From the IMG/VR virus record IMGVR_UViG_3300005613_003983, positions 1-55,071 of that record: a stretch of 55,071 bases of DNA; one strand, given 5' to 3'. The first letter of the stretch is position 1; each line of letters opens with the position of its first letter. This document shows positions 1 to 7,586 of the stretch, piece after piece. This stretch comes from a virus. A model generated the notes under the pieces. That model was not told where the DNA came from. It ran no database searches and saw only the letters and a program-made list of their open reading frames with translations. A program made the position numbers and the translations under genes.

Positions 1-1
1 T

Positions 2-415
2 GATGATTATATTCTTCTTGCTACTGTAGAAGAAGGTGGTGCAGGAACAAAATGTGTAATCACAGTCTCTCAACTACCAAGTGGAACAATTTCTGCCGAA
101 CAAATAGTTACAGGACTTCTTAATGCTGATAGAATTGATGCTTTAAGTATTACAACAGCTAAATTAGCTGTTGGAGCTGTTACAGAGGCAAAATTAGATA
201 CTGATGCGGTTACAGAAAATAAAATAAAAGACGGGGAAGTTGTGGATGCTAAGATAGGTTCTATGGCAGCGGGTAAGCTTACCGCTGGAACTGTTACTGT
301 CGCGGTAGATGTTGGTGTAGGAAATGTAAAAATAGATGGGGCTAATAAAAGAATTCTTATTAATGATGGAACGGATGATAGAATTTTAATTGGTTATCAG
401 AGTGGAGGATTTTAA
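2..415 (+). CDS. Tail fibre / tail-tip protein, C-terminal part (5' end outside window)
   Basis: Open from the first complete codon to a TAA that overlaps the next ATG (TAATG). The 137 visible residues contain degenerate repeats of the type AKLAVGAVTEAKLDTDAV and NKIKDGEVVDAKIG, followed by IDGANKRILINDGTDDRILIG. Such repeats are typical of the C-terminal region of phage tail-fibre or central tail-tip proteins. The gene is incomplete because the window starts inside it. It is followed immediately by a family of short appendage genes, which supports a tail role. Confidence 0.7.
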   Translation, partial: DDYILLATVEEGGAGTKCVITVSQLPSGTISAEQIVTGLLNADRIDALSITTAKLAVGAVTEAKLDTDAVTENKIKDGEVVDAKIGSMAAGKLTAGTVTVAVDVGVGNVKIDGANKRILINDGTDDRILIGYQSGGF

Positions 416-468
416 TGGCTGATTATGGTTTAAAAATTTCAAAATCTGGCTATGATGTAAAAACAGCA
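415..468 (+). repeat. 54-bp direct repeat, copy 1 (5' end of appendage gene)
   Basis: Identical base for base to 1154-1207; the flanking sequences differ. It covers the first 18 codons of two paralogous appendage genes and implies recent duplication or recombination of the 5' module. Confidence 0.9.
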
Positions 469-738
469 GCAGTTAAAGACTTAATAATAACTTCAAAGGC
501 AAATCAATGGAAAATTCATATGACAGGAACAGTTAGTGGAACAGGACCTATTAATGTTGCTCATAGTTTAGGCTATACTCCTGGCTATTTAGGAGCTGAT
601 TATCATACAAGCGGAGCTCTTTCTGGTAAGGCTGAAAAAATGCACGTAAATACTAGGGTTGATTCTACAAATTTGGTTCTTTATCCACCATCTACTGGTT
701 ATACAAGATATTTTATTCTTAAAGATTTAGGAGCTTAA
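415..738 (+). CDS. Short tail-appendage protein, paralogue 1
   Basis: 107 aa. Starts with MADYGLKISKSGYDVKTA, the same 18 residues (and the same 54 bases) as the gene at 1154. The second half has the H-x-LGY-x-P motif (AHSLGYTPGYL) seen in many phage tail appendage and receptor-binding modules. The ribosome binding site GGAGG lies within the end of the upstream tail gene. Probably a distal tail or receptor-binding component; the exact role is inferred from position and motif only. Confidence 0.6.
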   Translation: MADYGLKISKSGYDVKTAAVKDLIITSKANQWKIHMTGTVSGTGPINVAHSLGYTPGYLGADYHTSGALSGKAEKMHVNTRVDSTNLVLYPPSTGYTRYFILKDLGA

Positions 739-740
739 AT

Positions 741-1151
741 ATGGCTAATTATGGAATTAAAATCTCTGAAGCAGGATATGATATAGCAACAGCCAATGCA
801 AGACAATTAGTTTTGAGCAGTCAATATCCTTTTCTAAAAGCCTATAATCAGGGTTCTTTTAGTTTGACCATTACTGGAGCAGGAACTTATACTCAGGAAA
901 TAACCCATAATTTTGGCTATCCAATTAAATTTGTTCATTATTTTCAAATTGATCCTACAACTTCAGGAGGTCGCCATTTAGGAATTTTTGCTGCTGATTC
1001 TCCAAGCGGTACGATTTGTTGTGAGTCTTGGGAAGATTCAAATAAAGTTTATATTGCCTGGGAGGATACCTCTTCCTCACCAGGTGCGTTTGAAACATAT
1101 CCTTATACAGTTTATGGTTATTATTATCTTTTTTATGACTCAATTACTTAA
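741..1151 (+). CDS. Short tail-appendage protein, paralogue 2
   Basis: 136 aa. The N-terminus (MANYGIKISEAGYDIATA) is a diverged version of paralogues 1 and 3. The middle has ITHNFGYPIKFVHYF, the same H-x-(L/F)GY-P motif. The C-terminus is aromatic-rich. Two bases separate it from each neighbour, so the three genes form one translational unit. Likely a variable tail appendage; function not established. Confidence 0.6.
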   Translation: MANYGIKISEAGYDIATANARQLVLSSQYPFLKAYNQGSFSLTITGAGTYTQEITHNFGYPIKFVHYFQIDPTTSGGRHLGIFAADSPSGTICCESWEDSNKVYIAWEDTSSSPGAFETYPYTVYGYYYLFYDSIT

Positions 1152-1153
1152 CT

Positions 1154-1207
1154 ATGGCTGATTATGGTTTAAAAATTTCAAAATCTGGCTATGATGTAAA
1201 AACAGCA
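1154..1207 (+). repeat. 54-bp direct repeat, copy 2
   Basis: Exact copy of 415-468 at the 5' end of the third appendage gene. Confidence 0.9.
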
Positions 1208-1546
1208 ACTCCAGTTCAGTTGATTTTTTCATCTGCTTTTAATACTTTTAAAATTGTTCTTTCTGGTTCTACATCTGTGAGTGGTGATGCTTATGATAGT
1301 TTTTCAACAGAAGTCACGCATGATCTCAACTATGTTCCTCTTTGGTTAGTTTTTTATAAATCTAGTGCTGGTACTTATTATAAATGGGCACACGGGTATG
1401 GAGACTTTTTACCAGGTGATAATGGTTGTTCTTATCCAACTATTAGGGTAGATACAAGTGAATTATACATTTCTGGGATGTTTTATGAAGATGATGAAAC
1501 TGTTTATTTTTACTATAACATTTTTGCTAATCAAATAGAGACATAG
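1154..1546 (+). CDS. Short tail-appendage protein, paralogue 3
   Basis: 130 aa. The first 18 residues are identical to paralogue 1, after which the sequences diverge completely apart from the motif THDLNYVPLWLVF. This is a conserved anchor module with an exchanged distal module, as expected for host-recognition proteins. Followed by a small companion gene (1559). Confidence 0.6.
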   Translation: MADYGLKISKSGYDVKTATPVQLIFSSAFNTFKIVLSGSTSVSGDAYDSFSTEVTHDLNYVPLWLVFYKSSAGTYYKWAHGYGDFLPGDNGCSYPTIRVDTSELYISGMFYEDDETVYFYYNIFANQIET

Positions 1547-1558
1547 TAAGATAATAAT

Positions 1559-1945
1559 ATGATAATTTTTTATAATAAAAAAACAGGTAACATTTTCGGA
1601 AAAATAGACGGAAGAGTTCACACTGAAGAACGTTTGAAAATGTGGATTCAGCCTAGTAATGTAGCAAAAAAAGATATTGTAAAATATGTTGTTCCTTTTA
1701 AGCCTAATTTAGTTGAAGAAGAAGTACCTATTACTGAGTGGAGAATGGTTGATGAAAAAACAAAGAAAGTAAAAAAAGTAGTAGTTAGAAAGGAAAAACA
1801 GATGGTCACTAGAGGAGTAAAGCCAGCAGTTCCTTTTGCTGATTTTATTTATGATTTTGAAAGTGGCAAAAGATTCATTCATGATTATAAGGTAAAACTT
1901 AAAAATGGCAAAGTAGTAGGATTTGAAAGAAAGAAGGAAAAATGA
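1559..1945 (+). CDS. Small companion protein of tail appendage, copy 1 (unknown function)
   Basis: 128 aa, begins MIIFYNKKTGNIFGKIDGRVH; a diverged paralogue with the same opening lies at 2714. Each copy directly follows an appendage gene, so an assembly chaperone or accessory role is possible (inference). Highly charged, no signal peptide or membrane segment. The ribosome binding site is weak. Confidence 0.55.
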   Translation: MIIFYNKKTGNIFGKIDGRVHTEERLKMWIQPSNVAKKDIVKYVVPFKPNLVEEEVPITEWRMVDEKTKKVKKVVVRKEKQMVTRGVKPAVPFADFIYDFESGKRFIHDYKVKLKNGKVVGFERKKEK

Positions 1946-1986
1946 AACACTTTTTAGTAAGAATATAATTATTTTAATATAAAAAT

Positions 1987-2700
1987 ATGGCGATACAAAA
2001 AACAGACATAAATCCAGCGACAGGCAAGCAATATGCGGTCAACCCCGCTACTGGTCATTGGGACGATTCTTATTGGGCCGAAGTGGTTGAACCAAAGTTA
2101 AAATCTCAATATGGCGGCGGTTCTTCTGGTGGCGGTGGAACTTCTGAAGAATATATTAAACAACTAATCGAAACCTTAACAAAAGAGGTCGTTCCTAAAG
2201 CAATTGAGTTTGATTCTGAAGCAGCAAGAAAAGCAGCCGAAGAAGAATGGGGGCCGTATTATGAAGAAATTTTAGAAGATTATTTAGCTCAAGTTAGTGT
2301 TGGCAAGGAAAGAGAAAAAGAAGACTTAACTACTTATTTAGAGTCTTTGGGTATAAGAGAAACAAGAGAAAAAGAAAACTTTGATGAAATCGTTAAAGCT
2401 CTTGATTTAAAAGAAGTAAGAAGCGCAGAAGACTTGGCTGTTGCACTTGAAGGGTATGGCATAACAGGAGCAAGAACAGAAGAAGATTTAGTAACTCATA
2501 ATTTAGGATATATTCCAAAAGTATGGGTTTATACTGCTTATAACGCATCTTCTACTTATAGAAGAAGAATTCCAATTATTACTGCGGATGGACAAGGATA
2601 TGATTATTATATTACAAGTTCTGTCGTTCATGTTAAAAGACCAGCTTATGGAAATAATCTTTTTAAAATAATTATATTTACAAGAAGTCCTCTACCATGA
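1987..2700 (+). CDS. Tail-appendage / structural protein with coiled coil and H-x-LGY-x-P module
   Basis: 237 aa. Residues 1-40 are a short N-terminal module (NPATGKQY, NPATGHWDDSYW); 43-51 are a glycine/serine linker; about 60-165 are helical and acidic (coiled-coil-like). The C-terminal 70 residues carry VTHNLGYIPKVWVY, related to the short appendage proteins upstream. This suggests an adaptor that fuses an attachment helix to the same distal fold. No clear Shine-Dalgarno sequence precedes the ATG. Confidence 0.55.
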   Translation: MAIQKTDINPATGKQYAVNPATGHWDDSYWAEVVEPKLKSQYGGGSSGGGGTSEEYIKQLIETLTKEVVPKAIEFDSEAARKAAEEEWGPYYEEILEDYLAQVSVGKEREKEDLTTYLESLGIRETREKENFDEIVKALDLKEVRSAEDLAVALEGYGITGARTEEDLVTHNLGYIPKVWVYTAYNASSTYRRRIPIITADGQGYDYYITSSVVHVKRPAYGNNLFKIIIFTRSPLP

Positions 2701-2713
2701 TACAATAAAAAAT

Positions 2714-3067
2714 ATGATAATTTTTTACGAAAAAAAAACAGGAGTAATTATAGGTACGGTTGTAGGCAGGATTCATCCTAAGGAACATTTAAAGATGTGG
2801 ATTGGAGATAAGAAAAAAACAGAAAGAATAATCGTTAATTGGAAACCTTATCGGTTTTTTGATCAAAAAGGAAAAAGGATAAATAAGACAAAGTTAAAAA
2901 AAGATAAGACTTATAATGCAGATTTTGAACCTGATACAAAACAAAAAGAAATTTTCAAAGAATTTGATAAAAAGCCAATGAGAGTATATGATTTTATTGT
3001 AGATATTAAATCTAAAAAATTAATAAAAAAAGAAGGTAGTAAAAAAAAGGAAAATTTATTGGCTTAA
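2714..3067 (+). CDS. Small companion protein of tail appendage, copy 2 (unknown function)
   Basis: 117 aa, begins MIIFYEKKTGVIIGTVVGRIH and shares LKMWI with the protein at 1559. The C-terminus is lysine-rich. It follows an appendage-like gene, repeating the appendage-companion order. No recognisable domain. Confidence 0.5.
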   Translation: MIIFYEKKTGVIIGTVVGRIHPKEHLKMWIGDKKKTERIIVNWKPYRFFDQKGKRINKTKLKKDKTYNADFEPDTKQKEIFKEFDKKPMRVYDFIVDIKSKKLIKKEGSKKKENLLA

Positions 3068-3094
3068 CTAAGATAAAGAACGGAGGTGATAAAA

Positions 3095-3361
3095 ATGCCT
3101 GACAAATCAGCTTATCAAAGAATTGCAGATTCAACAGAACTTACATCTAAAACTTTACAAAAAATGGAGAATAATTTAAAAACATTAAACGATTCTAATA
3201 TTTTACATCAGACACAAAGTGCATTAGAACATAAAACTATAATTAATAAATTACAAGAATTAACAACAAAATATTGGTATTTAGTCCTAATTGCTTTTAT
3301 TTTACTTGCTCTAGTAGCAGGAGTAAAAGAAGCTGCAAGATTATTACCAACAGGAGGCTAA
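3095..3361 (+). CDS. Single-pass membrane protein of the lysis region
   Basis: 88 aa from the ATG that follows CGGAGGTG by six bases. A GTG at 3086 is part of that ribosome binding site and is not a credible start. The first 55 residues are helical; one membrane segment follows (YWYLVLIAFILLALVAGV), then a short tail. The topology fits a small holin-like or spanin-like protein. Function not established. Confidence 0.6.
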   Translation: MPDKSAYQRIADSTELTSKTLQKMENNLKTLNDSNILHQTQSALEHKTIINKLQELTTKYWYLVLIAFILLALVAGVKEAARLLPTGG

Positions 3362-3364
3362 AAA

Positions 3365-3700
3365 ATGGAAAATATTTTTAAAACAGCGGCTATTACATCA
3401 ATGATTGCAAGTAGTGTTTTGGCTATAGGAGCTTGTCTTTATTGGAAAGCATATAATGAAATGAAAAAATCGCCAATTATAGGTTGGGTTGCATCCTTAT
3501 TAACAATGGGTTCTATAACAACAGGAATTACTTCTCTAGCATATTTATTTTTTCAACCAATTTGTTTTTATTTTGCGATTGGTGCTAAAATAATACTTGC
3601 TTATACAGGATTTATGTTTATTAAAGTATCTTTAACTCCGACAAATGGAAAAATAAAAAAATTTGAAAAAGATATAAAAAAACATATAAAAAAGGAGTAA
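3365..3700 (+). CDS. Multi-pass membrane protein, holin candidate
   Basis: 111 aa with three predicted membrane segments (about residues 9-28, 40-60 and 68-90) and a lysine-rich C-terminal tail (KKFEKDIKKHIKKE). It lies between a one-pass membrane protein and a cysteine-peptidase gene. Size, topology and a charged C-terminus fit a holin, but no family motif is recognised. Confidence 0.5.
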   Translation: MENIFKTAAITSMIASSVLAIGACLYWKAYNEMKKSPIIGWVASLLTMGSITTGITSLAYLFFQPICFYFAIGAKIILAYTGFMFIKVSLTPTNGKIKKFEKDIKKHIKKE

Positions 3701-3702
3701 AT

Positions 3703-3762
3703 ATGAAGAATTTAAATGTTCCTTATTTATTGAATTGTGGAAGTCTTTCTTTACATTTATGA
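3703..3762 (+). pseudogene. 5' stub of the C39-peptidase gene cut off by HNH insertion
   Basis: A 19-codon reading frame starts MKNLNVPY behind an excellent ribosome binding site (AAAAAGGAG). From codon 8 on it overlaps the 3' end of the minus-strand HNH gene. The C39-peptidase gene downstream begins MSSKNLDVKF, so KNLNV/KNLDV look like two versions of one N-terminus. I infer this is the old 5' end left behind by insertion. Confidence 0.45.
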
Positions 3763-4205
3763 AGAATTTGATGACAACGATGACAAAGTATTTGCCAATT
3801 ACTTCCATTAAGTGGATTGTTTTTTCTATTTCTATCTTTGTGATGAATACAAAGATTTTTCTTAGAACCACATATAGAACATTTTCTTGGATAAATTTTA
3901 AAAGCCTCTCTTCGCCAGACACTTTGAGTGTTTTTTCCTTGATAATTAGGATTTTTCCAAAGGAACTTATCTTTCGATTTGGAACGAAGTTCTATATTAT
4001 ATTTTTTAAGCAATCTGCTAATAACATGATGAGAGACATTATAAAATTTACCAATTGTTCTACAACTCAATTCAATTTTATAAAGAGCAATAATTTTTTT
4101 TTCAGGCAATTTAATATAGTTATGTCCTTTTTTAAAAGCGGTTTTTGGAATAATGCCTGTTTTTTTTCCTTTATTCCAAGGAACTTGTCCCTTCTTAAAT
4201 TTCAT
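3723..4205 (-). CDS. Free-standing HNH homing endonuclease
   Basis: 160 aa from the ATG at 4205; a longer in-frame extension upstream is antisense to the peptidase gene and unlikely. The N-terminus MKFKKGQVPWNKGKKTG resembles NUMOD3-type DNA-binding repeats. Residues about 45-75 look like a helix-turn-helix. The C-terminus has the HNH core: CSICG, then IHHKDRNRKNNPLNGSNW, then CHRCHQ, with the two CxxC zinc pairs. This is the only convincing minus-strand gene in the window and separates the holin candidate from the peptidase. Confidence 0.85.
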   Translation of the reverse strand: MKFKKGQVPWNKGKKTGIIPKTAFKKGHNYIKLPEKKIIALYKIELSCRTIGKFYNVSHHVISRLLKKYNIELRSKSKDKFLWKNPNYQGKNTQSVWRREAFKIYPRKCSICGSKKNLCIHHKDRNRKNNPLNGSNWQILCHRCHQILHKCKERLPQFNK

Positions 4206-4236
4206 GATGGGACAATGATACAGGAGAATTAAAGAA

Positions 4237-5196
4237 ATGTCAAGTAAAAACTTAGATGTAAAATTTAAATCACAGTGGGATTCTGATGGAGGAATTTCAA
4301 AAGATGATTGTGGTCCAACTTGTTTAGCCATGATTCTTAATTATTATGGAGAAAAAGTTACCACTGATGAAGTTTTTAAAGCGACTGGAGCAGGAATTGA
4401 TAAATATGTGACCATTTCTCAATTAATAAAAGCGGGCAATAAGTGGGGATATAAAGGGCATTGGGAAATAAACTGCACAGAAAATAGATTAAAACAGTTA
4501 TTAAATAGAAGGTTGCCACCGATTGCTTTAATTCATTACGAACCCTTATCTTCAAGACAAGATAAGAATTTTGAGGGTGGACATTTTATTGTTATGGTTG
4601 GAGAAGATTGGGATGTGTGGATTGCTAATGATCCTGATTTTTGGGCACAATATAGAGAACATGGTAATCATCATAGATATTTGAAACCTGAATTTATTAA
4701 AGCGTGGGAAGAAGCTGTAAAAGATGGCAATTCTCCTAGAGGATTGCTTTGGTTTGAAAGAAAAACCCCAGCAGGTTCAAATTGTGAGGAAAAATTAAAA
4801 GAGGTAGAAAAAGAATTAAAAGAAAAAAATGAAGCATTAAAAAGGGTTAATAAAAGCCTTGCAACAACCAATAATGATAACACTGCATTAGGTTCAGAGA
4901 TAACAAAATTAGAAAATGATATAATAAAGGAGAAGCAAACATGTCAAAAAGAAAAGAACGATTTATCAAAAGAATTCAACCTAAAAGTCTCCACAGCGGA
5001 AAAGGCACTGAAAGAGGCGGAGAAAATTTGTGTAGAGGAAAAAAAGAAATTAGTAGAAACAAGTAAGTTAGAGCTACAGAAACAGGTTACTGATTTAGGA
5101 ACAGCGTTAGCAATAGCTACTGAAAATCTTGAAAAAATAGAAAGTTCACTTGCTTACAAGATTTTAAAATTAATTACTAATTTCAAAGGGAGGTGA
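4237..5196 (+). CDS. C39-like cysteine peptidase with C-terminal coiled coil, probable lysis or entry enzyme
   Basis: 319 aa. Residues 1-175 form a papain-like C39-type peptidase: catalytic Cys in DDCGPTCLAMILNYYG, His in EGGHFIVMVG, and an acidic/Asn partner in VWIANDPDFW. Residues 180-300 are a long heptad-rich coiled coil, followed by a hydrophobic segment (SLAYKILKLITNF). In phages such peptidases cleave peptide cross-bridges or process proteins. The position beside holin-like genes suggests lysis. The N-terminus may have been regenerated after the HNH insertion just upstream (see stub at 3703). Confidence 0.65.
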   Translation: MSSKNLDVKFKSQWDSDGGISKDDCGPTCLAMILNYYGEKVTTDEVFKATGAGIDKYVTISQLIKAGNKWGYKGHWEINCTENRLKQLLNRRLPPIALIHYEPLSSRQDKNFEGGHFIVMVGEDWDVWIANDPDFWAQYREHGNHHRYLKPEFIKAWEEAVKDGNSPRGLLWFERKTPAGSNCEEKLKEVEKELKEKNEALKRVNKSLATTNNDNTALGSEITKLENDIIKEKQTCQKEKNDLSKEFNLKVSTAEKALKEAEKICVEEKKKLVETSKLELQKQVTDLGTALAIATENLEKIESSLAYKILKLITNFKGR

Positions 5197-5199
5197 AAA

Positions 5200-5466
5200 A
5201 TGGCAGCACCAGGAACACTAACAACACCTAGAGGTCAAGTTGCTAAATATGTCTATTATAGAACAGATTTAACTATTGCCGATCCCAACTATACACATAA
5301 TTCAGAAGCAACAGGAGAAGAAGGTAGTAATTCACTTCAAGGAATTCCACAAGCCGACTTAAATGCTTTTATAGCAGCTTATGGATGGACTTCGGGTGGA
5401 GAAGTATTAACATATAATCCTATTACTGACCGCTATGGTGTCAAAAATGGTAGTTATGTATTATAA
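5200..5466 (+). CDS. Small protein of unknown function
   Basis: 88 aa, preceded by GGGAGGTG. Contains DLTIADPNYTHNSEATGEEG and ends YGVKNGSYVL; no membrane segment. It lies between the peptidase and a small basic protein. No family recognised. Confidence 0.6.
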   Translation: MAAPGTLTTPRGQVAKYVYYRTDLTIADPNYTHNSEATGEEGSNSLQGIPQADLNAFIAAYGWTSGGEVLTYNPITDRYGVKNGSYVL

Positions 5467-5509
5467 AGAGAGATATTAATAAGGAGAGATATAAAGGAGG
5501 TGAAAAATT

Positions 5510-5632
5510 ATGGGTGCAACACATACACCAAATTATCCAACTAAAGCCCCTAGTGTTCCAACAGGACCAAAGGCTAAGGCTAAAAAATCACCTAGTAAAG
5601 TAATGACCCCTATGGGTAAAGCTAAAAAATAA
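5510..5632 (+). CDS. Small Lys/Pro-rich basic protein
   Basis: 40 aa starting MGATHTPNYPTK and ending MGKAKK. The ribosome binding site AAAGGAGGTG is seven bases upstream. Low complexity (Pro, Thr, Lys, Ala). Unknown function. Confidence 0.6.
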   Translation: MGATHTPNYPTKAPSVPTGPKAKAKKSPSKVMTPMGKAKK

Positions 5633-5662
5633 TATAGGTTTTTTTAAAGGGGGTGAATTAAT

Positions 5663-5854
5663 ATTAAAGATTTTTTAAAAAGACTTTCAAGTCGTAAATT
5701 TTTATTGGCAATTGTCGCTATGATTGTTGCTTTTGGCAATGGTTATTGGGATTGGGGCTTAGAAGTAAAAGATATTATTGCTTTAGTTACTCCAGCTTTG
5801 GCGTTTATTGGTGCAGAAGGTTTAGCTGATATTAAAAGGATAAAAGCAAAATGA
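5663..5854 (+). CDS. Small phage membrane protein, holin-like, with ATT start
   Basis: 63 aa. No ATG, GTG or TTG is available: an in-frame TGA lies at 5654, and the codon seven bases after the strong AAAGGGGGTG is ATT. The sequence KFLLAIVAMIVAFGNGYW then IIALVTPALAFIGAEGLADI has two hydrophobic segments. It strongly resembles small phage holin/membrane proteins whose second segment ends in (E)G-x-ADI. It overlaps the next gene by ATGA. Confidence 0.65.
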   Translation: MKDFLKRLSSRKFLLAIVAMIVAFGNGYWDWGLEVKDIIALVTPALAFIGAEGLADIKRIKAK

Positions 5855-6061
5855 GCAAAGAAATAGAACCTGCCGATTTAACACAAGAAGAAATAGAAGC
5901 CATTAAAGAACAAGTAGTTAAGGATTTGCCCTGGGCTGAACCACAAGAAGGGTCAGAGGGCGAAAAAAAAAGAACTCACTTGGGCCGAGCTTTGGGATTT
6001 AGTGGCTGAAGTTGGTGAATGGGATAAACAATTAGAAGAAATTAGAAAGGTAAATGAATAA
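5851..6061 (+). CDS. Small acidic protein, two frames joined across an A9 run
   Basis: The zero frame gives 52 aa (MSKEIEPADLTQEEIEAIKE...) and ends at 6009. Beyond the A9 run at 5963-5971 the +1 frame stays open to TAA 6059-6061 and reads ELTWAELWDLVAEVGEW, which looks like genuine protein and ends exactly at the next gene. The zero frame beyond the run is less protein-like. Either a homopolymer sequence error, transcriptional slippage or programmed frameshifting joins them. Confidence 0.5.
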
Positions 6062-7028
6062 AGAAGCCGCTATTCATTATGTAGATGGCTCGTCAAGGAC
6101 AAGTGATGAAGTTAAAAGAAAGCTTCTACTAGAAGAGTCAACTGCAATTAGACACCTAACAGATTTTCCTGCTGGTCGTGATTTTGATGCTTGGACAGAG
6201 ATTGCTACTAGACAGCAACGGGAAAGGAAAGAACTTCTTGAAATACCTGAACATGTCCATGTTGAAATAGACACCAAAAAACCTATCCTTATTGGTTTGT
6301 TTGGTGATGTTCATGCTGGTGGAGAAGAGGTTGACTATGAGAGGTTTGCTAAAGATGTAAGAGCAATAAAAGAAGCTGATGGTTATACGATTACTGCTGG
6401 AGATTTAACCGATTCTTACTTCTTTATGCCGGGAGCAGGCGAACAAATTTTAACAGGACAGGAACAGCTTTTATATATGCAATCAGCTCTTGATAGATTG
6501 GCTGAAAATGGTAAGTTAATTGCAGGTTTTGGCGGTGACCATGACTTGTGGCCTAAAGACAAAGGTGGAGCACATACTTTATATCATCAGTTTAATCAAC
6601 GCTACAATGCTCATTATTTAGAAGGAGTATCTTATATCACTATTGGTTTAAATAATGGTGAAGAAGTGGTTGATTATAATATGGTAGGAGCACATAGGAG
6701 GCGAGGATTTTCGGTTTATAATGATTCTCATGCTAGTTTGAGACAAAGTAAAGATGAAGCTCCAGATTCAGATATGTCTTTTACCGCCCATAATCATGTT
6801 AAAGGTTATAATCAGCAAGTTCAAAAATTACAAGGTGGTGGAGAACATTTGGTTCATATGATGGCTTTAGGAGCTTATAAGGCTTCGGATAGATATAGTC
6901 GGAAAATGGGGTGGGCTAGAAAAGATGATGTGTCAATGGGGGGATTTGGAATAATTTTACACCCAGGAGAAAAAAATATTGAAGTGTTTTGGTCAATTTC
7001 TGAAGCATCAGAAAGGATGTTGCCATGA
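6054..7028 (+). CDS. Calcineurin-like metallophosphoesterase
   Basis: 324 aa. Metal-binding motifs in order: GDVHAG (about 88), GDLTDSYF (about 118), GGDHDLW (about 161), GAHRRR (about 216) and TAHNHVKG (about 244). The usual Asn of GNH(D/E) is replaced by Asp (GDHD), which is odd. About 75 N-terminal residues precede the catalytic domain and may bind nucleic acid. Family members cleave phosphomono- or diesters, often of nucleic acids; the substrate here is unknown. Overlaps the upstream frame and abuts the next gene by ATGA. Confidence 0.8.
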   Translation: MNKEAAIHYVDGSSRTSDEVKRKLLLEESTAIRHLTDFPAGRDFDAWTEIATRQQRERKELLEIPEHVHVEIDTKKPILIGLFGDVHAGGEEVDYERFAKDVRAIKEADGYTITAGDLTDSYFFMPGAGEQILTGQEQLLYMQSALDRLAENGKLIAGFGGDHDLWPKDKGGAHTLYHQFNQRYNAHYLEGVSYITIGLNNGEEVVDYNMVGAHRRRGFSVYNDSHASLRQSKDEAPDSDMSFTAHNHVKGYNQQVQKLQGGGEHLVHMMALGAYKASDRYSRKMGWARKDDVSMGGFGIILHPGEKNIEVFWSISEASERMLP

Positions 7029-7288
7029 ATAATTTAACGACTTTTGAAGAAGCCATAGATTCGGTTTTAAAAGAATTAAAGGATTTATTAATATTAAAAC
7101 AAAAAAGCTATGGTAAACATAATATTACAGATTTTGGCAAGTTTGGGATATTAGTAAGATTGAATGATAAAATAAGTCGTTTAAAAAATCTCCAAAATAA
7201 AAAGAACCCTTTAAAAGACGAAACAATTAAAGATACATGGAAAGATATTGCTAACTATGCAATTATTTGGCTCATGCTTGACAAATAA
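7025..7288 (+). CDS. DUF1599 / nucleotide-modification-associated (MazG-like) protein
   Basis: 87 aa, all-helical. The pattern KQKSYG..NI.DFGKFGILVRLNDKISRL followed by DETIKDTWKDIANYAIIWLML matches the DUF1599 family, also called nucleotide modification associated domain 1. The family is related to MazG-like NTP pyrophosphatases and often occurs in phages with modified DNA, which fits the 7-deazaguanine genes at 37-43 kb. Start overlaps the previous stop. Confidence 0.65.
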   Translation: MNNLTTFEEAIDSVLKELKDLLILKQKSYGKHNITDFGKFGILVRLNDKISRLKNLQNKKNPLKDETIKDTWKDIANYAIIWLMLDK

Positions 7289-7586
7289 ATCTTCGATTTA
7301 CCTCTTTCATAATAAAGAGAGATATTAGCAAAAGAGTAACGTATCCTGTGTGGAAACCATCAAAACATTTTTTTTATTTAATTTAAAGAATGACCACCCC
7401 CCGTGGGTTATGCCATTGTAATAGTATAATTGAGGGTTTGAGTTTTAGTTTAAAAAATAGATTTAAGATGGTTTGAGTTTGGGTTGTATATATAGGATAA
7501 AAGAGGGGTTGACCTTATCCCCGCTTATGATAAAATAATAATAACAAAGAATAATAGATTTTATTGAGAGGGGGTGACAAAACATT
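7289..7586 (+). other. 298-bp intergenic region
   Basis: No credible gene. It holds a short hairpin (CTCTTT/AAAGAG near 7301-7319), a T-rich stretch, a C6 run, and near its end a sigma70-like promoter inside an inverted repeat (GGATAA ... TTATCC, about 7494-7520). It separates the lysis/MPE block from the small-gene cluster and is a candidate control region. Confidence 0.5.
7509..7536 (+). promoter_or_regulatory. Putative promoter of the small-gene cluster
   Basis: TTGACC, 16-bp spacer, TAAAAT, about 50 bp before the first small gene. The inverted repeat GGATAA/TTATCC overlaps the -35 box and could be an operator. Confidence 0.45.

Noticed and set aside
955-1143. Minus-strand open frames opposite genes (for example at 955, 7515, 20440, 47691)
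   Set aside because: They lie antisense to well-supported genes, are Ser/Phe/Leu-rich as expected from the complement of AT-rich coding DNA, and lack ribosome binding sites.
1964-1969. TATAAT before the gene at 1987 as a promoter
   Set aside because: No acceptable -35 box lies 16-18 bp upstream; likely chance in AT-rich DNA.
3735-4232. Plus-strand frame of 165 codons opposite the HNH gene
   Set aside because: Composition is typical antisense (Phe, Ile, Ser, Asn). The minus strand has a full HNH core with paired CxxC motifs.
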